From the NCBI GenBank assembly GCA_019454045.1, contig SKCR01015045.1, positions 1-64,000 on the forward strand: a DNA stretch of 64,000 bases, read 5' to 3'. The translations under genes were made by a program, and so were the position numbers. Below, in pieces: positions 10,600-21,822 of this stretch (the stretch's first letter is position 1; every line of letters starts with the position of its first letter). Source of the DNA: Zanthoxylum bungeanum (Eukaryota; Streptophyta; Magnoliopsida; Sapindales; Rutaceae). The notes under the pieces were generated by a model. The model ran no database searches, was not told where the DNA came from, and saw nothing but the letters and a program-made list of their open reading frames with translations.

Positions 10600-12160
10600 A
10601 AGAATATAAAAAAAGGCTAAGGGACATCTTTATACTCCTCTGTTTGAACCTTATCCTTTATTATTCTAAGAGATTCCCTCATCTGATGCCACCCCTTCTC
10701 TACATCATCAGTAATAGTAGTGACATCGGCCAGACCCTTCTCTAAATCAGCCTCTGCTAGGCCTAGATATTCAGTCATGAAGTGGTTCAACTCTTCCAAA
10801 TCTTTGGCCGCATTAATGTGTTTGGTTCTCCTTACGCATCCGATGCTCGTCCAACTGTCGCTCAATCTCCCTCAGCTTCTATTCATGTTCAATAATGATG
10901 GAGTCCTTAGTCACAATCTCGTTCATAAGCTATCTCAAAGAGGCATACACCCTTTCAACAAATTGGACTAGATAGTCTCTCCTCATAAATGAAGACCGAA
11001 GACTCATCTTTTGGCTATTGAGTTGTTGGTAGCGCGTAAAGAGAGACTGGAATTCATCATTGATTTCTTGAAGGAAGTCTCAGATGGACACTGAAATTCG
11101 CAAGGTAAGTGAAGAATGAAGATGAGTAAATTCGGCCAGCATGGGCTCCAGTCGTGTGAGATTGGCTGGCAGAACGACCTGACCGTTCTCCAAGTTAGTA
11201 AAGGCCAAATACTGACTGAGGACTTCCTTCAAACCCTCCAGATCAGAACAAGAGCTGGTCGAATGTCTTGGTCGAGAAGGTGGGGTAGACGTGAGGCGGT
11301 CCCAGTTAACGAAGATATCCTGAATGAACTGAAGGATGACGTCGGGACCTTGTAAAAAAATAGTGAGAACTGGAAGTAAAATAATTAAAATAAAAATAAA
11401 GAAGCAATACTTACAGCCTCATGAGCAGAAGTTGACAACGATGGCTCATTAGCTGAGGGAGTCACTGGAACAGTGGCGGCGAATGTTGGAGATGCCGGCT
11501 GACTGCCCCATAGAGAAGGTGGAGGGATGTTTACCTATGGGGGAATAAAAATTGGAGGGCATCGAATTGGCATTGAAGAGGAAGATGAGTCGCATCGGGT
11601 AGGCCAAAAAGAATTGATGGGCAGAGAAAGGTCAGGATCGCGCCCTGGAAGGTGGGGTTCATCAGTCCCTGAAGAATCAGTTGAAAAATCAGAGGAGTCA
11701 GATGAGTCAAAAATTTCAACCACCTCGAACTCTATAAGAATCTACCTAGCCATCTTAGAGTTAATAAATGACCTAGCCCTCTCCAAAATCTTAAGCTCGG
11801 CCTAGATAAAAATGCCGGTCGTATCCCTAAAAGAGCCACTAGTCCTAGCAACCATTCATCTATATACTAGAAAGGGAACCACTTGCTTAAGGTAAATCCA
11901 CTTAGGGTCTCCATCGGGGTCTTGGATGATAGGGATCAGAGACTGCAAGGGGTGGTTGTAAAAAAAAGTCCATCTAGGTGAATCTATTTGATGAGATGGT
12001 CACGACTCCCTACAAATAAGTCGAGTGAAATTCCTTGGAGGGTTGCCCCAACAATAGGAATTGTAGCCTTTTTGGCCTCAGGCGGATGTTCGACGATGGC
12101 AATTGGAGGATTGAGAGAAGATTTGGAGTTTTTATGCTTTAGCAAAGATGTTGTAGGTAA
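10600..12160 (-). pseudogene. Antisense extra ORF of the Tat-like element (remnant)
   Basis: Reading the minus strand, coding-like blocks follow one another with stops and frameshifts. They are an AKKATIPIVGATLQGISLDLFVG block (about 12080-12015), AELKILERARSFINSKMARWIL then an acidic Ser/Asp stretch FDSSDSSDFSTDSSGTDEP (about 11800-11640), a Pro/Ser-rich linker, and a long helical region ending MSDSWTSIG..KDLEELNHFMTEYL (10865-10617). A candidate intron lies at about 11414-11349 (GGCT|GTAAGT ... TTTTTACAAG|GT). Extra ORFs in antisense between pol and the 3' LTR are known in the Tat lineage, and position and strand fit. I cannot assign a function. Confidence 0.5.
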
Positions 12161-12508
12161 AAGTGGAATAAGGAATGAAAGAGGCCTTTTATAATCAAAA
12201 GTGATAGAAAGCGCTTCGTTGCCCTAGACAGATGGCACGTCCCAAGTGGAGTCAATAAGAAAGGGTGAGAGTCATGAAAAGATAGGGTGCAATATTTCAA
12301 ACTGAGAAAAACGTGGATCGGGAAAAGCGTAGGCATTTAATAAAGAAATGATGGGCAGTGAAAGCATCTTGCTTTAAATAGGGGGTTCTCAAGGCCGTAT
12401 TAAATGAAGCCATATTTAATGAAAAACATTCTAGCGTCACCACAAGTGCTGCATTTAATGAGGAAAATACGACTCCAATTTAATTGATGAAATCAATTGA
12501 GTCATATT
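12161..12508. other. Non-coding region before the Tat-like 3' LTR
   Basis: No gene seen. Two minus-strand TATA-like sites (about 12185-12194, TTATAAAAGG; about 12367-12376, CTATTTAAAG) lie upstream of the antisense ORF. GCATTTAATGA-like units recur at about 12331, 12401 and 12451. Confidence 0.4.
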
Positions 12509-13117
12509 TGAGGGGAAATTGTTGACAACCAAAAATGGAAATACTTGCCCAATCGGCCTAACAGCCAAATCACCTAATCGGCCAACAAACCAAATCACCA
12601 AATCGGCATAGCAACCAAAGCGCTTAATTTTCCAAGTGGAAAAATCACCCCAACCAGCCAAAGCAACACTAGAACCAACAGACAGTTGCAAAAACATGGC
12701 CAGACAGTTGAAGGATGCAATGCACATCCATAGCGGTTGCTATAAGTAGCACACCCCAACATGAGCATAATATGGCAGTTACCATAACCTGAAGGCACAA
12801 CAGAAGCAGTGCCACAGTTGGCAGAAGAGGAAGTAAGGAGTTGTAAGATAATGGAATTCAATCGCTCAAGCAGTTATCAGGGAGTTATTTATGCCACTAT
12901 ATAAGCCAATGGTTAAATCTAGAGAAGGGAGAACCAAAAAAAAAAAAAAAAAAAAAAAAACCTCTTATGAGCCATGTAATTTTGTTTTCTAGCTTAAGTA
13001 ATTAGGATCGTGTGCTTACGCCATTTGGAAGCGTTCCTCAATAAAATCAGTGATCCCATTTTAGGACTTTGTTTCAAGAGGTTTAAACCTTACACGCTCT
13101 CTTTTCATTGTTCAACA
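12509..13117 (+). mobile_element. PPT and 3' LTR of the Tat-like element
   Basis: A polypurine tract TGAGGGGAAAT (12509-12519) directly precedes TGTTGACAACC at 12520. The LTR ends TTGTTCAACA at 13117, giving inverted termini TGTTGA/TCAACA and 598 bp. It contains short CAAATCACC/AATCGGC repeats (12551-12620), a TATA box CTATATAAGCC (12897-12907) and an A run (12937-12960). The matching 5' LTR is outside the window or lost, so no TSD can be checked. Plus-strand polarity agrees with the integrase remnant at 2586-3967. Confidence 0.7.
12937..12960 (+). repeat. Poly(A) run
   Basis: About 24 consecutive A residues roughly 30-60 bases after the TATA box inside the LTR. Replication slippage is the simplest explanation. 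Confidence 0.9.
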
Positions 13118-13189
13118 AGATATCAAACCATTCCATATGGAAAGTATTTTCCGTATAGACTGTTATTCAATCACCCAGGAAAGCATGCG

Positions 13190-14633
13190 ATGTATGAGAC
13201 AACAAATTCAAGTTTTCACTAGAGCAGGCTGGAACCAAATGGGCATCTCAATATTTATCAACTTAGAAGTTGGCTTTCTTAAAATTTTGATCTATTAAGA
13301 GATGAATATTATGGGGATTGTATTTACCCCATGAAATGTGGCGATTATGGGGTCTGCTCTAATGATCAGTGCATTTGTCCTGGAAATTCAAGATATTTCA
13401 AGCATTCAAATGATAACGAGATCGCTTTTCATGTGAAGAAGTTACTCAGTTATCATGCCAACATAAACATCTTCAAAGATTTTTAAAGCTTGAAAATATT
13501 ACTTACTTTGATTTTGTCCCTGATCTCAATAATACTGATGTAGAGAGGCGCAAAAGGGCATGCATGAGAAATTATTCGTGCAAAGCTTCCTTGTCGGTAC
13601 GGAGGAAGCCTCTCAACTGGTAATTATTTTTTACCAACTGAAAGTTTTACTCTGAGGAATCGGACCAAAGTGATTTCTGGTTATGAAGACATAATATTTA
13701 TCAAAGTACAAATGGCATCAGATAAATTCTCTCTTCTTTTCATGTTGCTATTGTCTGTTTCTGCCTTTCTACCCTTTGATTATTGGAGCAAGTATTTATT
13801 TTTATAAGAGATGGCGAAAGGGAAAAAGAATAGACCAGTCCACGGATGAATCTTCAGTTCATGTAGCCAACCATTTGGTGCAGTTCTCATCAGAAGTTAT
13901 GAAATCTGCCACGCAGGACTTTCATGTTAGGCTTGCTCGAGGAGGATCTGGGTCTACCATTGAAGGAATTCTTGACGATGGCACTCAAGTTGCGGTGAAA
14001 CACTTACATCCTGGTGAGAATAGAGGCAATAAAGAATTTATGTCTGAGGTTGAGAGAACATAGGCAACATTCACCACTTTAATCATGTAAGAATTATTGT
14101 CTATTGTGCTGAAAAATCAAAGAGACTTTTAGTTTATAAGTACATGTGCAATGGGTTAATGGATTAATGGATTTATCAAAAAAATCAAAACTCAGACTCT
14201 TACTTCGGAAACAATAAAGAAAATCATTATTCAAATAGCCTGGGGACTAGTGTACTTGCATGACTACTACAATCCAAAAATCATTCACTTTGACATCAAA
14301 CCTCAATATATCCTCATGGATGGAGATTTGAATGTAAAGATTTCTGATTTCGGATTAGCCATATTGATGGACAAGGATCAACCTCACGTGTCGGCAATGC
14401 CAAAAGGAACTCAAGGATATATGGCTCCTGAGTTGACTAGAGGGAATATTATAACATCAAATGTTGATATTTATAGCTTTGGAGTGATCTTAGAAATCAT
14501 TTCTGGGAGGAGAAGTTCTAGTCCCAAGTCTGGTGATTATTTGATTGATACACTCAATATCAAGGCAGAAGCAGACCAACTTTCCAATCTAGTTGATCCA
14601 AATGCTTATCGTGCTACCAGATTAATTCAGTAG
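13190..14633 (+). pseudogene. G-type lectin receptor-like kinase pseudogene (SD2-5-like)
   Basis: Remnant of a plasma-membrane receptor Ser/Thr kinase. In order: end of the lectin/S-domain (RLEPNGHLNIYQL, about 13228), an EGF/S-locus block YYGDCIYPMKCGDYGVCSND..CICP (about 13308-13382), a PAN-like domain with ENITYFDFVPDLNNTDVERC spread over frames (about 13490-13590), and a membrane segment IIGASIYFYKRW (about 13777). The kinase follows: glycine loop GGSGSTIEG, VAVKHL lysine (13776-14063 frame), then in 14250-14633 IIHFDIKPQYILMD, SDFGLA, MAPEL and DIYSFGVILLEI-like. The HFD catalytic loop is the non-RD form; the invariant Asn after KP is Tyr. Several stops and frameshifts, a missing lectin N-terminus and a lost C-lobe end show it is dead. 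Introns are not evident. Confidence 0.88.
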
Positions 14634-14798
14634 CTATGTCCATCAAATCTTGAAAGATAAGAGAATAAAAATTATATTTAAATTTCGCCAGCCTCTTGCC
14701 TTAAATAATATATATAGTTCCATCTTATCTCCTATATCTTCATAATACTTATTATACTAATATATATATATATATATGTCTCATATCTTCTTTGGTGT
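14634..14798. other. AT-rich flank with (TA)n
   Basis: No gene. A TA dinucleotide run at about 14758-14777 precedes the start of an LTR-like sequence at 14799. Confidence 0.7.
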
Positions 14799-14811
14799 TG
14801 TAACACCCTAG
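14799..14811 (+). mobile_element. First bases of an older LTR, split by the next element
   Basis: TGTAACACCCTAG, a typical start for Del/Tekay-type gypsy LTRs, is interrupted at 14812 and seems to resume at 33373 with TTAGACATGCC. The last five bases, CCTAG, also serve as TSD of the 14812-33367 element. Confidence 0.45.
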
Positions 14812-16114
14812 TGTAGGCACTACATTTTTGCATGTAAGTCCCAATGATAAGTCTCGAATGGAGACACTACCTTTTTAGTTGCGGAAGTCGCGGAAAGCGG
14901 TCGTCGGAAGGGAAGGGTCAAGAATTGGCATTTTTGTGGATTCGGTTCGCTCGTTCAAGCTTCGGATTCGCTCGTTCGATCTCAATTTTAAAATCACCCT
15001 CGGCCCATTCCTCACAATCCCCTACACACGCGAAACCAATTCCTTCACACACCATTCCTTCACAAACCAAACAAATACTAAACAACAAATAGCCAAACAC
15101 AACAGACAAAAACCATGCAACCACCCTTCAATAACCCTAAAAAACCAATAAACCTCACGACAATTCACAACCACTCATTCACTACCCATAAACAAAGCAT
15201 CTCACCCAAACACTAACCACCAAATCAACAAACCAATGTCACCCATTCCTACACCCATACACATCCAATTGCCAAGCATTATTCCCCTCACCCATGCACC
15301 TTCATGCAAATCCATACCACCCATGACCACCCTCCAGACAACCCAGACCACCCATGCTTCACGTGAATAAAGAAAACCCATGCAACACCCAATAATAAAC
15401 AAACACCCATACCACCCATAACCACTCATACAAACACCCATGCCATACCCATAAAACCACCCATGCCGCCCCTCTTTCCCTCTCTGACTTCAAAAAAACA
15501 ACACCATATAAGCCTTCCATCTACACTCACAGGGGGGGATCTCAGACAGCATCCATGCACCCTAGCAAATAAACCCTTCTGAACATCTCTCAACTCTCGG
15601 CCATTACTCCTCCTTCACTGCCCAGAACCAGCACCATTCAGCCCTCAACCAGGCCTCAATCTCACGCCAACAACCCCTGAAATCCAGCACCACTTCACGC
15701 AAAAAAAACAAGACGGCACCACTCACCTTGCCTCTTCACACTTAGCCTATCACAAAGCCATCACACTTCCATTTGACAGCCCCTAACTTCTTTGCATCTC
15801 ACGCCTACTGCCCTCCTCACTGCAATCCCTTCCCTCGTTCACAGCCAAGACTCACGCAAGCAACAAAGAACCATCATCATCAAGACGATAACAACCCCTG
15901 CAACCTTGCATCTCACGGCCACTCTCTCATAAACTCTATTCAACGTACAGCCCTGCAATCACCTTCAAGAGCCACCTAAACACTCATTCAAAACCTAAGC
16001 CTCTGCGCCACCTGCACCTTAAAATGCCCTCGCAGCCCACTGCCACTGAAACCCTAAGCTACAAAGGTCACAGCTCGCCACTGCCCCCTTCACACCGTGA
16101 ACCCTAATGCCTTG
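14812..16114 (+). repeat. Left LTR of the chimeric element, part 1
   Basis: Collinear with 30983-32281 of the right LTR. Strikingly C- and A-rich, G-poor on this strand from about 14990 (runs such as CCACCCATAACCA), which produces several spurious frames. Ends with CCTTG (16110-16114), the TSD of the nested element. Confidence 0.9.
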
Positions 16115-17498
16115 TGATAAGTGTATAAAAATGTATTTTGAAACATCACTTATCTAGGTTTATTGTTAAGTATTTAGTTATATATTTTATATTTTATTAC
16201 ATACTTTCTATCATTATATTAATTTAGAAATATTTATTACTTAAACTAATTTAGTGATTTTTATTTGTAGAAATATTAATACATGGATCATGGGATAATT
16301 ACAAGTGTTTAGGGATGTATAGGACGCACACAAAAGCCGAGAGGGCGAAGAGCAAAGATTGAGCTGGCGCCGTGGCGCCACAATCCCATACAAAATCCAA
16401 GGAGTATGGCGCCACAGCGCCATTTGTTAATCAAGAAGTTGGCGTGTGTATTGAATAAAGAAGAAAGCAATCGTGGGGCCAAGTTGCAATTGTTGACCAA
16501 AATAAAAGACTTCACGTGGACATTGCTTTAATAAAAGAAGACAATTGAGAAGAGAATTAAATGAAGCAAAACACGTGGGCCCAGCTGTGGACTTTAGGGT
16601 TCATTGCTTATTATAAAACCATGCAAGAAGTTGACAAACCGGGGGGGCTGACTTCGTGAAGTTAGCTGCTCTTGCTGCACAAAAACAGAAAAAAAACGCA
16701 CAGAGCAGTGCGTGCCGAGAGAGCAGAGCCGAGGGAAAAAGAGAAAACAGAGCCGTGCAGATTCCCGGGATCAGAACCAATGATTTATCCAATGATTTTC
16801 CTATCCATCTCTGTTGTTTCTTCATCTAGCATGCGGAACTAATCTCCTAGGGAAAGCTAAGGCGAACTCTTGTACCCAACTCTTGTATTCTTGTTATTTG
16901 ATTCATGGATGATCTTATTTGATTAATATAATTGTTATTCTATTCATCTCTTTATTCTTTGATTATTTGAGAACTATATTTTATTAGTTTACATATAGAT
17001 TCAGTCATGCTTTTTCTATGTGTTGTTGGTAAAATTGGTTTGATAGATTAAGGTTGTTTTGCGAGTTGATCTTCTGCTGCAGTATTGTCCGAATGTATAT
17101 TGTCGTCGTTAGATAGGTCGTAACGATAACCTTGTGAGTTGTGAACGTAGAGAAGGTTGAATGACAATTACCCTAGAATTTAAATTGGTGTAGAATTGAA
17201 TATCTTCCAATTGTGGATTTGGGACGTGAAATCCTCAATTGCGTAATTAAATGAATCAATAACGAAATATAAGTAATAGGTACAAGAGAGGACCCTGACG
17301 CTTTGCTTTTTCTCATTATTGTTAAAATCTTTTAAGCTTTTTGAAATCTTTAATTTTCCATCGCAATTTAATCTTTCCTTAAAATCAATTATTGCTAAAC
17401 GTTTTTGTTTAAGTAAATCAGTTTTTGTAACCATCTCTCTGTGGAATCGACACCCCAACTGTATTGCGATAACCACAAGACATATTTGGGCGTAATCA
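16115..17498 (+). repeat. 5' LTR of the Athila-like element
   Basis: 1384 bp, collinear throughout with 21823-23201. It contains repeated GGCGCCNCAGCGCC-like G+C patches (16366-16425) in otherwise AT-rich DNA. Minus-strand frames here (16309-16515, 16601-16825, 17180-17476) recur in the partner LTR and are not genes. Confidence 0.93.
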
Positions 17499-17503
17499 AA
17501 ATT

Positions 17504-17520
17504 TGGCGCCGTTGCCGGGG
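17504..17520 (+). promoter_or_regulatory. Primer-binding site
   Basis: TGGCGCCGTTGCCGGGG five bases after the 5' LTR end; same PBS as at 9571-9587. Confidence 0.92.
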
Positions 17521-17798
17521 AGACGGTTTACAAGCCGAAGGACCAGGTTTGCTTAGTCAATAACGAAGCGGTAACTTCGTTCCTTTTATTTATTTATTTT
17601 TCGTTTATTTATTTTCTTTTAGTAATTTAGTTTTTATTTTTAATTAGTTATTTTTATTTTATTTTTTTTCTAGTCTTTTATTTTAGTATTTATTTTAGTT
17701 ATTTTATTTCTGTTTTAGCTTTAGTTAGATTTTGAGTTTTAGTTTATTCTATTATTTATTTATTTGTTTTATTTCTCGTATTATTTGAGCTTCAATTA

Positions 17799-18954
17799 CA
17801 TGTCTAGACGTAGGGATAGATTTGGTAGATTTGTTAGGACTGAAGAAGAAAGCTCAGACTTGAGAACATATTTGAAAATCCTTTTTCTATACCATCCGCG
17901 TCTAGCGCACATAACATGAGTGAATACGAGAGACCACCTAGGAGGATTCGTAAAGAGTACCGCCACCCAACTCGTACATCTACACCTTCGTGCATCATGT
18001 TTCCTCCTAATGCACCACACATAGACTTTAGGCCTGGGATGATACAGTATCTCCCAACCTTCCATGGTTTGGAGAACGAAAATCCCTATGTGCATATTAG
18101 AGAATTTGAAGAGGTAGTAGCGACTTTCCATGACCGATTTGGAACCACGGACACAAGTTGAAGCTTACAACATTTTAGGGAAAGAGGAGGTCTTAAGGCA
18201 CAAGTTGAGTTATTGACCAAACAGATAGAAGCCTTAAAAGCCAGAGATAGATAGACTACATATATTCAGTAGCCCAGCTAGAATCCCAGAGCCGCCATGT
18301 GTATGATGAGATTAGGGGACCATGTGAGGAACAATGCCATAACGTAGGGATGTACCAAAGTCTTATACCCCATACCCAGACACATATAATCCTAGTTGGA
18401 GGAACCATCCCAACCTTATTTGGAAGCAGGAGTCCCATCACCGAGTCAACATCGCCACCCAGAGGATATATAACCCCTCAGTATCACACACCTATGGTTC
18501 CTAGAAATTCTTTAGAGGATACAGTGCAGGCATTTGTGGAAGCCCAGAAGGTGATTGTGGAAGCCCAGAATAAAACAAATCAAAGGTTTGAGTCATTGAT
18601 AGCTCAAGTAGTTGAAGATAATAGGGAGATTAAGAGTCAGATCTCTAGGTTAACTAATGTCTTGAGTGTGCACGAACAAGAAAATTCCCATCTCAGGCTC
18701 AACCAAATCCACAAAGCCAACAAATAGCACAGGCTAATCATAAAACAACTAATGTGAAAGTGTTTAATGCTATATTCACTAGAAGTGGTAAAGAGGTAGG
18801 GACACAGGATACTCCCAAAACTGTAGGAGACCCTAAAGATATTGATACCAACACCCCACAGGAAGATCCAGAGCCACCTTACCAGGTCAGAGTACCATTT
18901 CCTCAAGCCCTTAGGCCCACTACCAGAGCTGGCGACCCAACGGTGAGATCCTAG
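17799..18954 (+). pseudogene. Gypsy gag, broken and internally deleted
   Basis: Begins near 17799 (MSRRRDRFGRFVRTEEESS). After a shift the frame 17916-18161 gives MIQYLPTFHGLENENPYVHIREFEEV, the conserved start of the gag capsid domain in Athila-like elements. The following capsid helices are absent: after about 18165 the sequence jumps to a linker (LKAQVELLTKQIEALKARDR). The frame 18299-18727 carries a Pro-rich segment and a helical part (VQAFVEAQKVIVEAQNKTNQ...RFESLIAQVVEDNREIKSQI). A last piece (18754-18954) is the region before protease. It is non-functional as it stands. A reversed copy of the last ~480 bp lies at 19717-20201. Confidence 0.8.
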
Positions 18955-19019
18955 AACATCTTAAGCAAGTAAAGATCACCTGCCCTATTACATGTAATCA
19001 AACAGGTTCCCATACGCTA
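18540..19019 (+). repeat. Inverted duplication, arm A
   Basis: The gag C-terminal segment from GAAGCCCAGAAGGTGATTG to CAGGTTCCCATACGCTA is repeated in reverse complement at 19717-20201 with few differences. Confidence 0.9.
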
Positions 19020-19121
19020 AACTTTCCAGGTATCATCTTCAATTGAACACGAGCTCTTCTTTTTTCTCCTTTACAATTCTTTGGGATCACTTTCACTGCA
19101 GGAGGATTTGATTCAGGTTGT
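19020..19121 (-). repeat. Inverted duplication, arm Q' (post-protease)
   Basis: Reverse complement of 20203-20303: blocks CTTCAATTGAACACGAGCTC and GGAGGATTTGATTCAGGTTG are matched in the same positions. It abuts arm A without spacer. Confidence 0.88.
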
Positions 19122-19720
19122 AGAAGAGCTGTTTCTGGTCGGAATGCTTCGAGCATGTATGTACCTTGACACTCATCATCATCCCGTGGTTGTTTTTCAA
19201 CATGAAAAATATTCACCTCTAGAGTCATATTTCCAAATGATAGCTTCATTAACCGTTCCTACAATTGATAAGAGCATTAGCTGTGGCAAGAAAAGGTCTA
19301 CCTAAGATAAGTGGAATTTTGGACTCAGCGTTAACCACAAATGGGTGTCTAAAATTAGGATGTCAACGGGGTAGTAGAATTTATCAATTTGAACTAAGAC
19401 ATCCTCGACTACTCTCCGTGGTGTTCTAATGGATCGGTCAGCTAACTGTAAGGCTACTGATGAAGGTTTAATCTCGCCAAGCCCTAACTGCACATAAATC
19501 GAATATGGCATGAGATTAACACTAGCACCTAAATCTAATAATGCTTGACCAAACTCATGGGTGCCAATGTGGCAAGTTATGGTAGGACATCCTGGATCTT
19601 TATACTTTGGCGGAGTCCTATGTGCAATTACTGCACTTGTCTGCTCTGTCAAGAATGCAGTCTTTTTCACATTATGCTTCTTCTTCATAGTGCATAGATC
19701 CTTTAAAACCTTAGCGTACG
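19020..19720 (-). pseudogene. Gypsy aspartic protease, inverted within its element
   Basis: Two minus-strand frames (19688-19302 and 19249-18998) encode a retroviral-type aspartic protease domain although the element is plus-strand. Visible: CHIGTHEFGQALLDLGASVNLMP with the DLGAS active-site variant usual in Athila-like proteases (about 19590-19510), VALQLADRSIRTPRRVVEDVLVQIDKFYYPVDILILD (about 19460-19355), then a break where the second glycine-rich flap/ILGRPFL region should be, and the MKLSFGNMTLEVNIFHVE tail. Because of the inversion it cannot be made from the element's own transcript. Confidence 0.85.
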
Positions 19721-20201
19721 TGGGAACCTGTTTGATTACATGTAATAAGGGCAGGTTGATCTTTACTTGCTTAAGATGTTCTAGGATCTCACCGTTGGGT
19801 CCGCAGCTCTGGTAGTGGGCCTAAGGGCTTGAGGAAATGTACTCTGACTTAGTAAGGTGGCTCTGGATCTTCCTGTGGGGGTGTTGTTATCAATATCTTT
19901 AGGGTCGTCCTACAGTTTTGGGAGTATCATGTGTCCCTACCTCTTTACCACTTCTAGTGAATATAGCATTAACACCTTTCACATTAGTTGTTTCGTGATT
20001 AGCCTGTGCTATGTGTTGGCTTTGTGGATTTGGTTGAGCCTGAGATGGGAATTTTTCTTGTTCGTACACACTCAAGACATAGTTAACCTAGAGATCTGAC
20101 TCTTAATCTCCCTATTATCTTCAACTACTTGAGCTATCAATGACTCAAACCTTTGATTTGTTTTATTCTGGGCTTCCACAATCACCTTCTGGGCTTCCCA
20201 A
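19717..20201 (-). repeat. Inverted duplication, arm A'
   Basis: Reverse complement of 18540-19019. Minus-strand frames include ALRPTTRA and FESLIAQVVEDNREI, identical in sense to gag arm A. The 19857-20099 frame is the antisense shadow. Confidence 0.9.
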
Positions 20202-20460
20202 CCTGAATCAAATCCTCCTGCAGTGAAAGTGATCCCAAAGAATCGTAAAAGGAGGAAAAGAAGAGCTCGTGTTCAATTGAAGATGATATCTGGAAAGTTA
20301 AAAATGGGGTTGAATCAACTTTTTAATATGTGCAGTCAAGACTTTCAGCCACCTGACCCTGGAGGATCCATGGATATACTGCCACAGCCAGATAGAAATT
20401 CCCTCTTGTGCCTTCATCAGTACGCTCGATGGAAACCACCATGACAACTTGAGTGTTTGC
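20202..20460 (+). pseudogene. Post-protease fragment in normal orientation
   Basis: Frame 20223-20444 begins MKVIPKNRKRRKRRARVQLKMIS, the same tail as on the minus strand at 19016-19110, then runs on to KMGLNQLFNMCSQDF. In autonomous relatives reverse transcriptase follows here; it is absent. The segment ends at the conserved motif at 20461. Confidence 0.6.
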
Positions 20461-20505
20461 GTCTGGCTGAAGACGTTAAACTTAGCGCTAGCGGGGAGAC
20501 AACCC
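20461..20505 (+). promoter_or_regulatory. GGGAGGCAACCC-type motif
   Basis: GTCTGGCTGAAGACGTTAAA then CTTAGCGCTAGC and GGGGAGACAACCC (one base differs from the other two copies). Same place as at 8165-8212 and 25754-25798. Confidence 0.7.
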
Positions 20506-21822
20506 TTGCATCTGCATTTACTTATTTCATTTTATTTCATTATTTAATTTAGTTTTATTTTTATTGTGTGCTAATTGCATGTTTTATTTTTATTGTTTGC
20601 ATAAGTGTTTTTGCAGGTTTTAGCATAACCTACACAACCACACAACTAAGACTCACCAGCAGGAACCTGATCAACTCCGCGTCTGGTAGTGTTGTTCCTT
20701 AATCCTTTTTCTTTACATTTATCTTACATTGAGGACAATGCAAGTTTTAAGTGTGGGGATGTATGCATGCGCATGAAAACCTGTCTTAAATACATTTATA
20801 TTAAAAAAAAAAAATTGTTTGTTTTTAGTATTTGATAGTTAAACATAGGTCCTATGATGATATTGTTTGTGTTAGGATGAAATCTTAGAAACGATAAGTC
20901 CTTTAATGTACTGTTATCTGATGAATTGAGTAGTTTATCTATGTTAGACTCGTAAGCACTTAATTATGGGTTTCTAACAGTGGAAGCCTGAGTAGTTAGC
21001 AAGATGACTAGTTGAAGAAATTGCATGTCGATGAATGACCGTTTGCTTAGATGTCTATCCTGATTTGCTTGTGTTATGACGTATGGTATGATTGAAAATA
21101 AAAAGAAAAAGTCTCTGAAGAAAGAAAATAAACCACCTATAACCGATAAGCGTGAAGCTACCCATGGGCGAGTATTAGGACCACCATGAGGAGAATGCTA
21201 CCTTAAAGGGTAGGTGTGGTTGAAGAAAAAAATTGGCAAAAGAGAAAAAAAGAAAAAAAATTCAAAAGAAAAGCAACCGGAGACAAGAAAGAAAAAAAAA
21301 GAGAAATCATACCATACTGAGCACGGAGAAGCAACTACAGAGCTTAATTAAGATATCTAGGTTGGTTTGACCCATCGATCCCAATTTTTAAAACAAAATC
21401 ATTGAGTTGGCTTACCTGGGAATAAAGCTGTGAACGAACCTTAGCACACACACACTGTGAGTCTAGCTTAGATGATTTATTCAAAGATTTAAATTTGAGT
21501 TACATTGAGTACTTTGAAGGTTCTTTGGTTTCATTACTATGCATTCTCTGAGGACAAAAATATGTGAAACTATTGGGACTATTTAATTTTTTTTTTTTTG
21601 CATGGTTGCATGTGTTAAATGACATTTGTGGGTGTCGTCGCTGTAAGCCCTCACGAGACTATAACTCGTCCCCTAGGGATACCTAGGGGTTTAAAGGCTT
21701 GTTGCATACGCTAAATGCAATCGTGATCCCTACGAAAGTGGCTTAGATAGTTTATTTATTTAATTTTCATTTTATTTTACGCTTGAATTGCTAGGGACTA
21801 GCAATAAATTGGTTGGGGGTTG
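20506..21822 (+). other. 3' untranslated region and PPT of the Athila-like element
   Basis: No ORF. Contains an acceptor-like TTTTTGCAG|GTTTTAG (about 20611-20627), the Athila signature ACATTGAGGACAATGCAAG...AAGTGTGGGGATG (about 20728-20762), a block collinear with 27180-27905 (AACGATAAGTCC, ACCGATAAGCGTGAAGCTACCCAT, TTAGGACCACCATGAGGAGAA), A/G-rich low complexity (21090-21310) and the PPT TTGGTTGGGGGTTG before the LTR. Confidence 0.75.

Noticed and set aside
15202..15441. Gly/Trp/Met-rich membrane-like protein on the minus strand (also 31375-31606)
   Set aside because: Antisense reading of the C-rich LTR; present in both LTR copies, no start context or homology signature.
17796..18131. Minus-strand ORF of 111 codons
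   Set aside because: Shadow of the gag frame on the plus strand, which carries the recognisable capsid motif.
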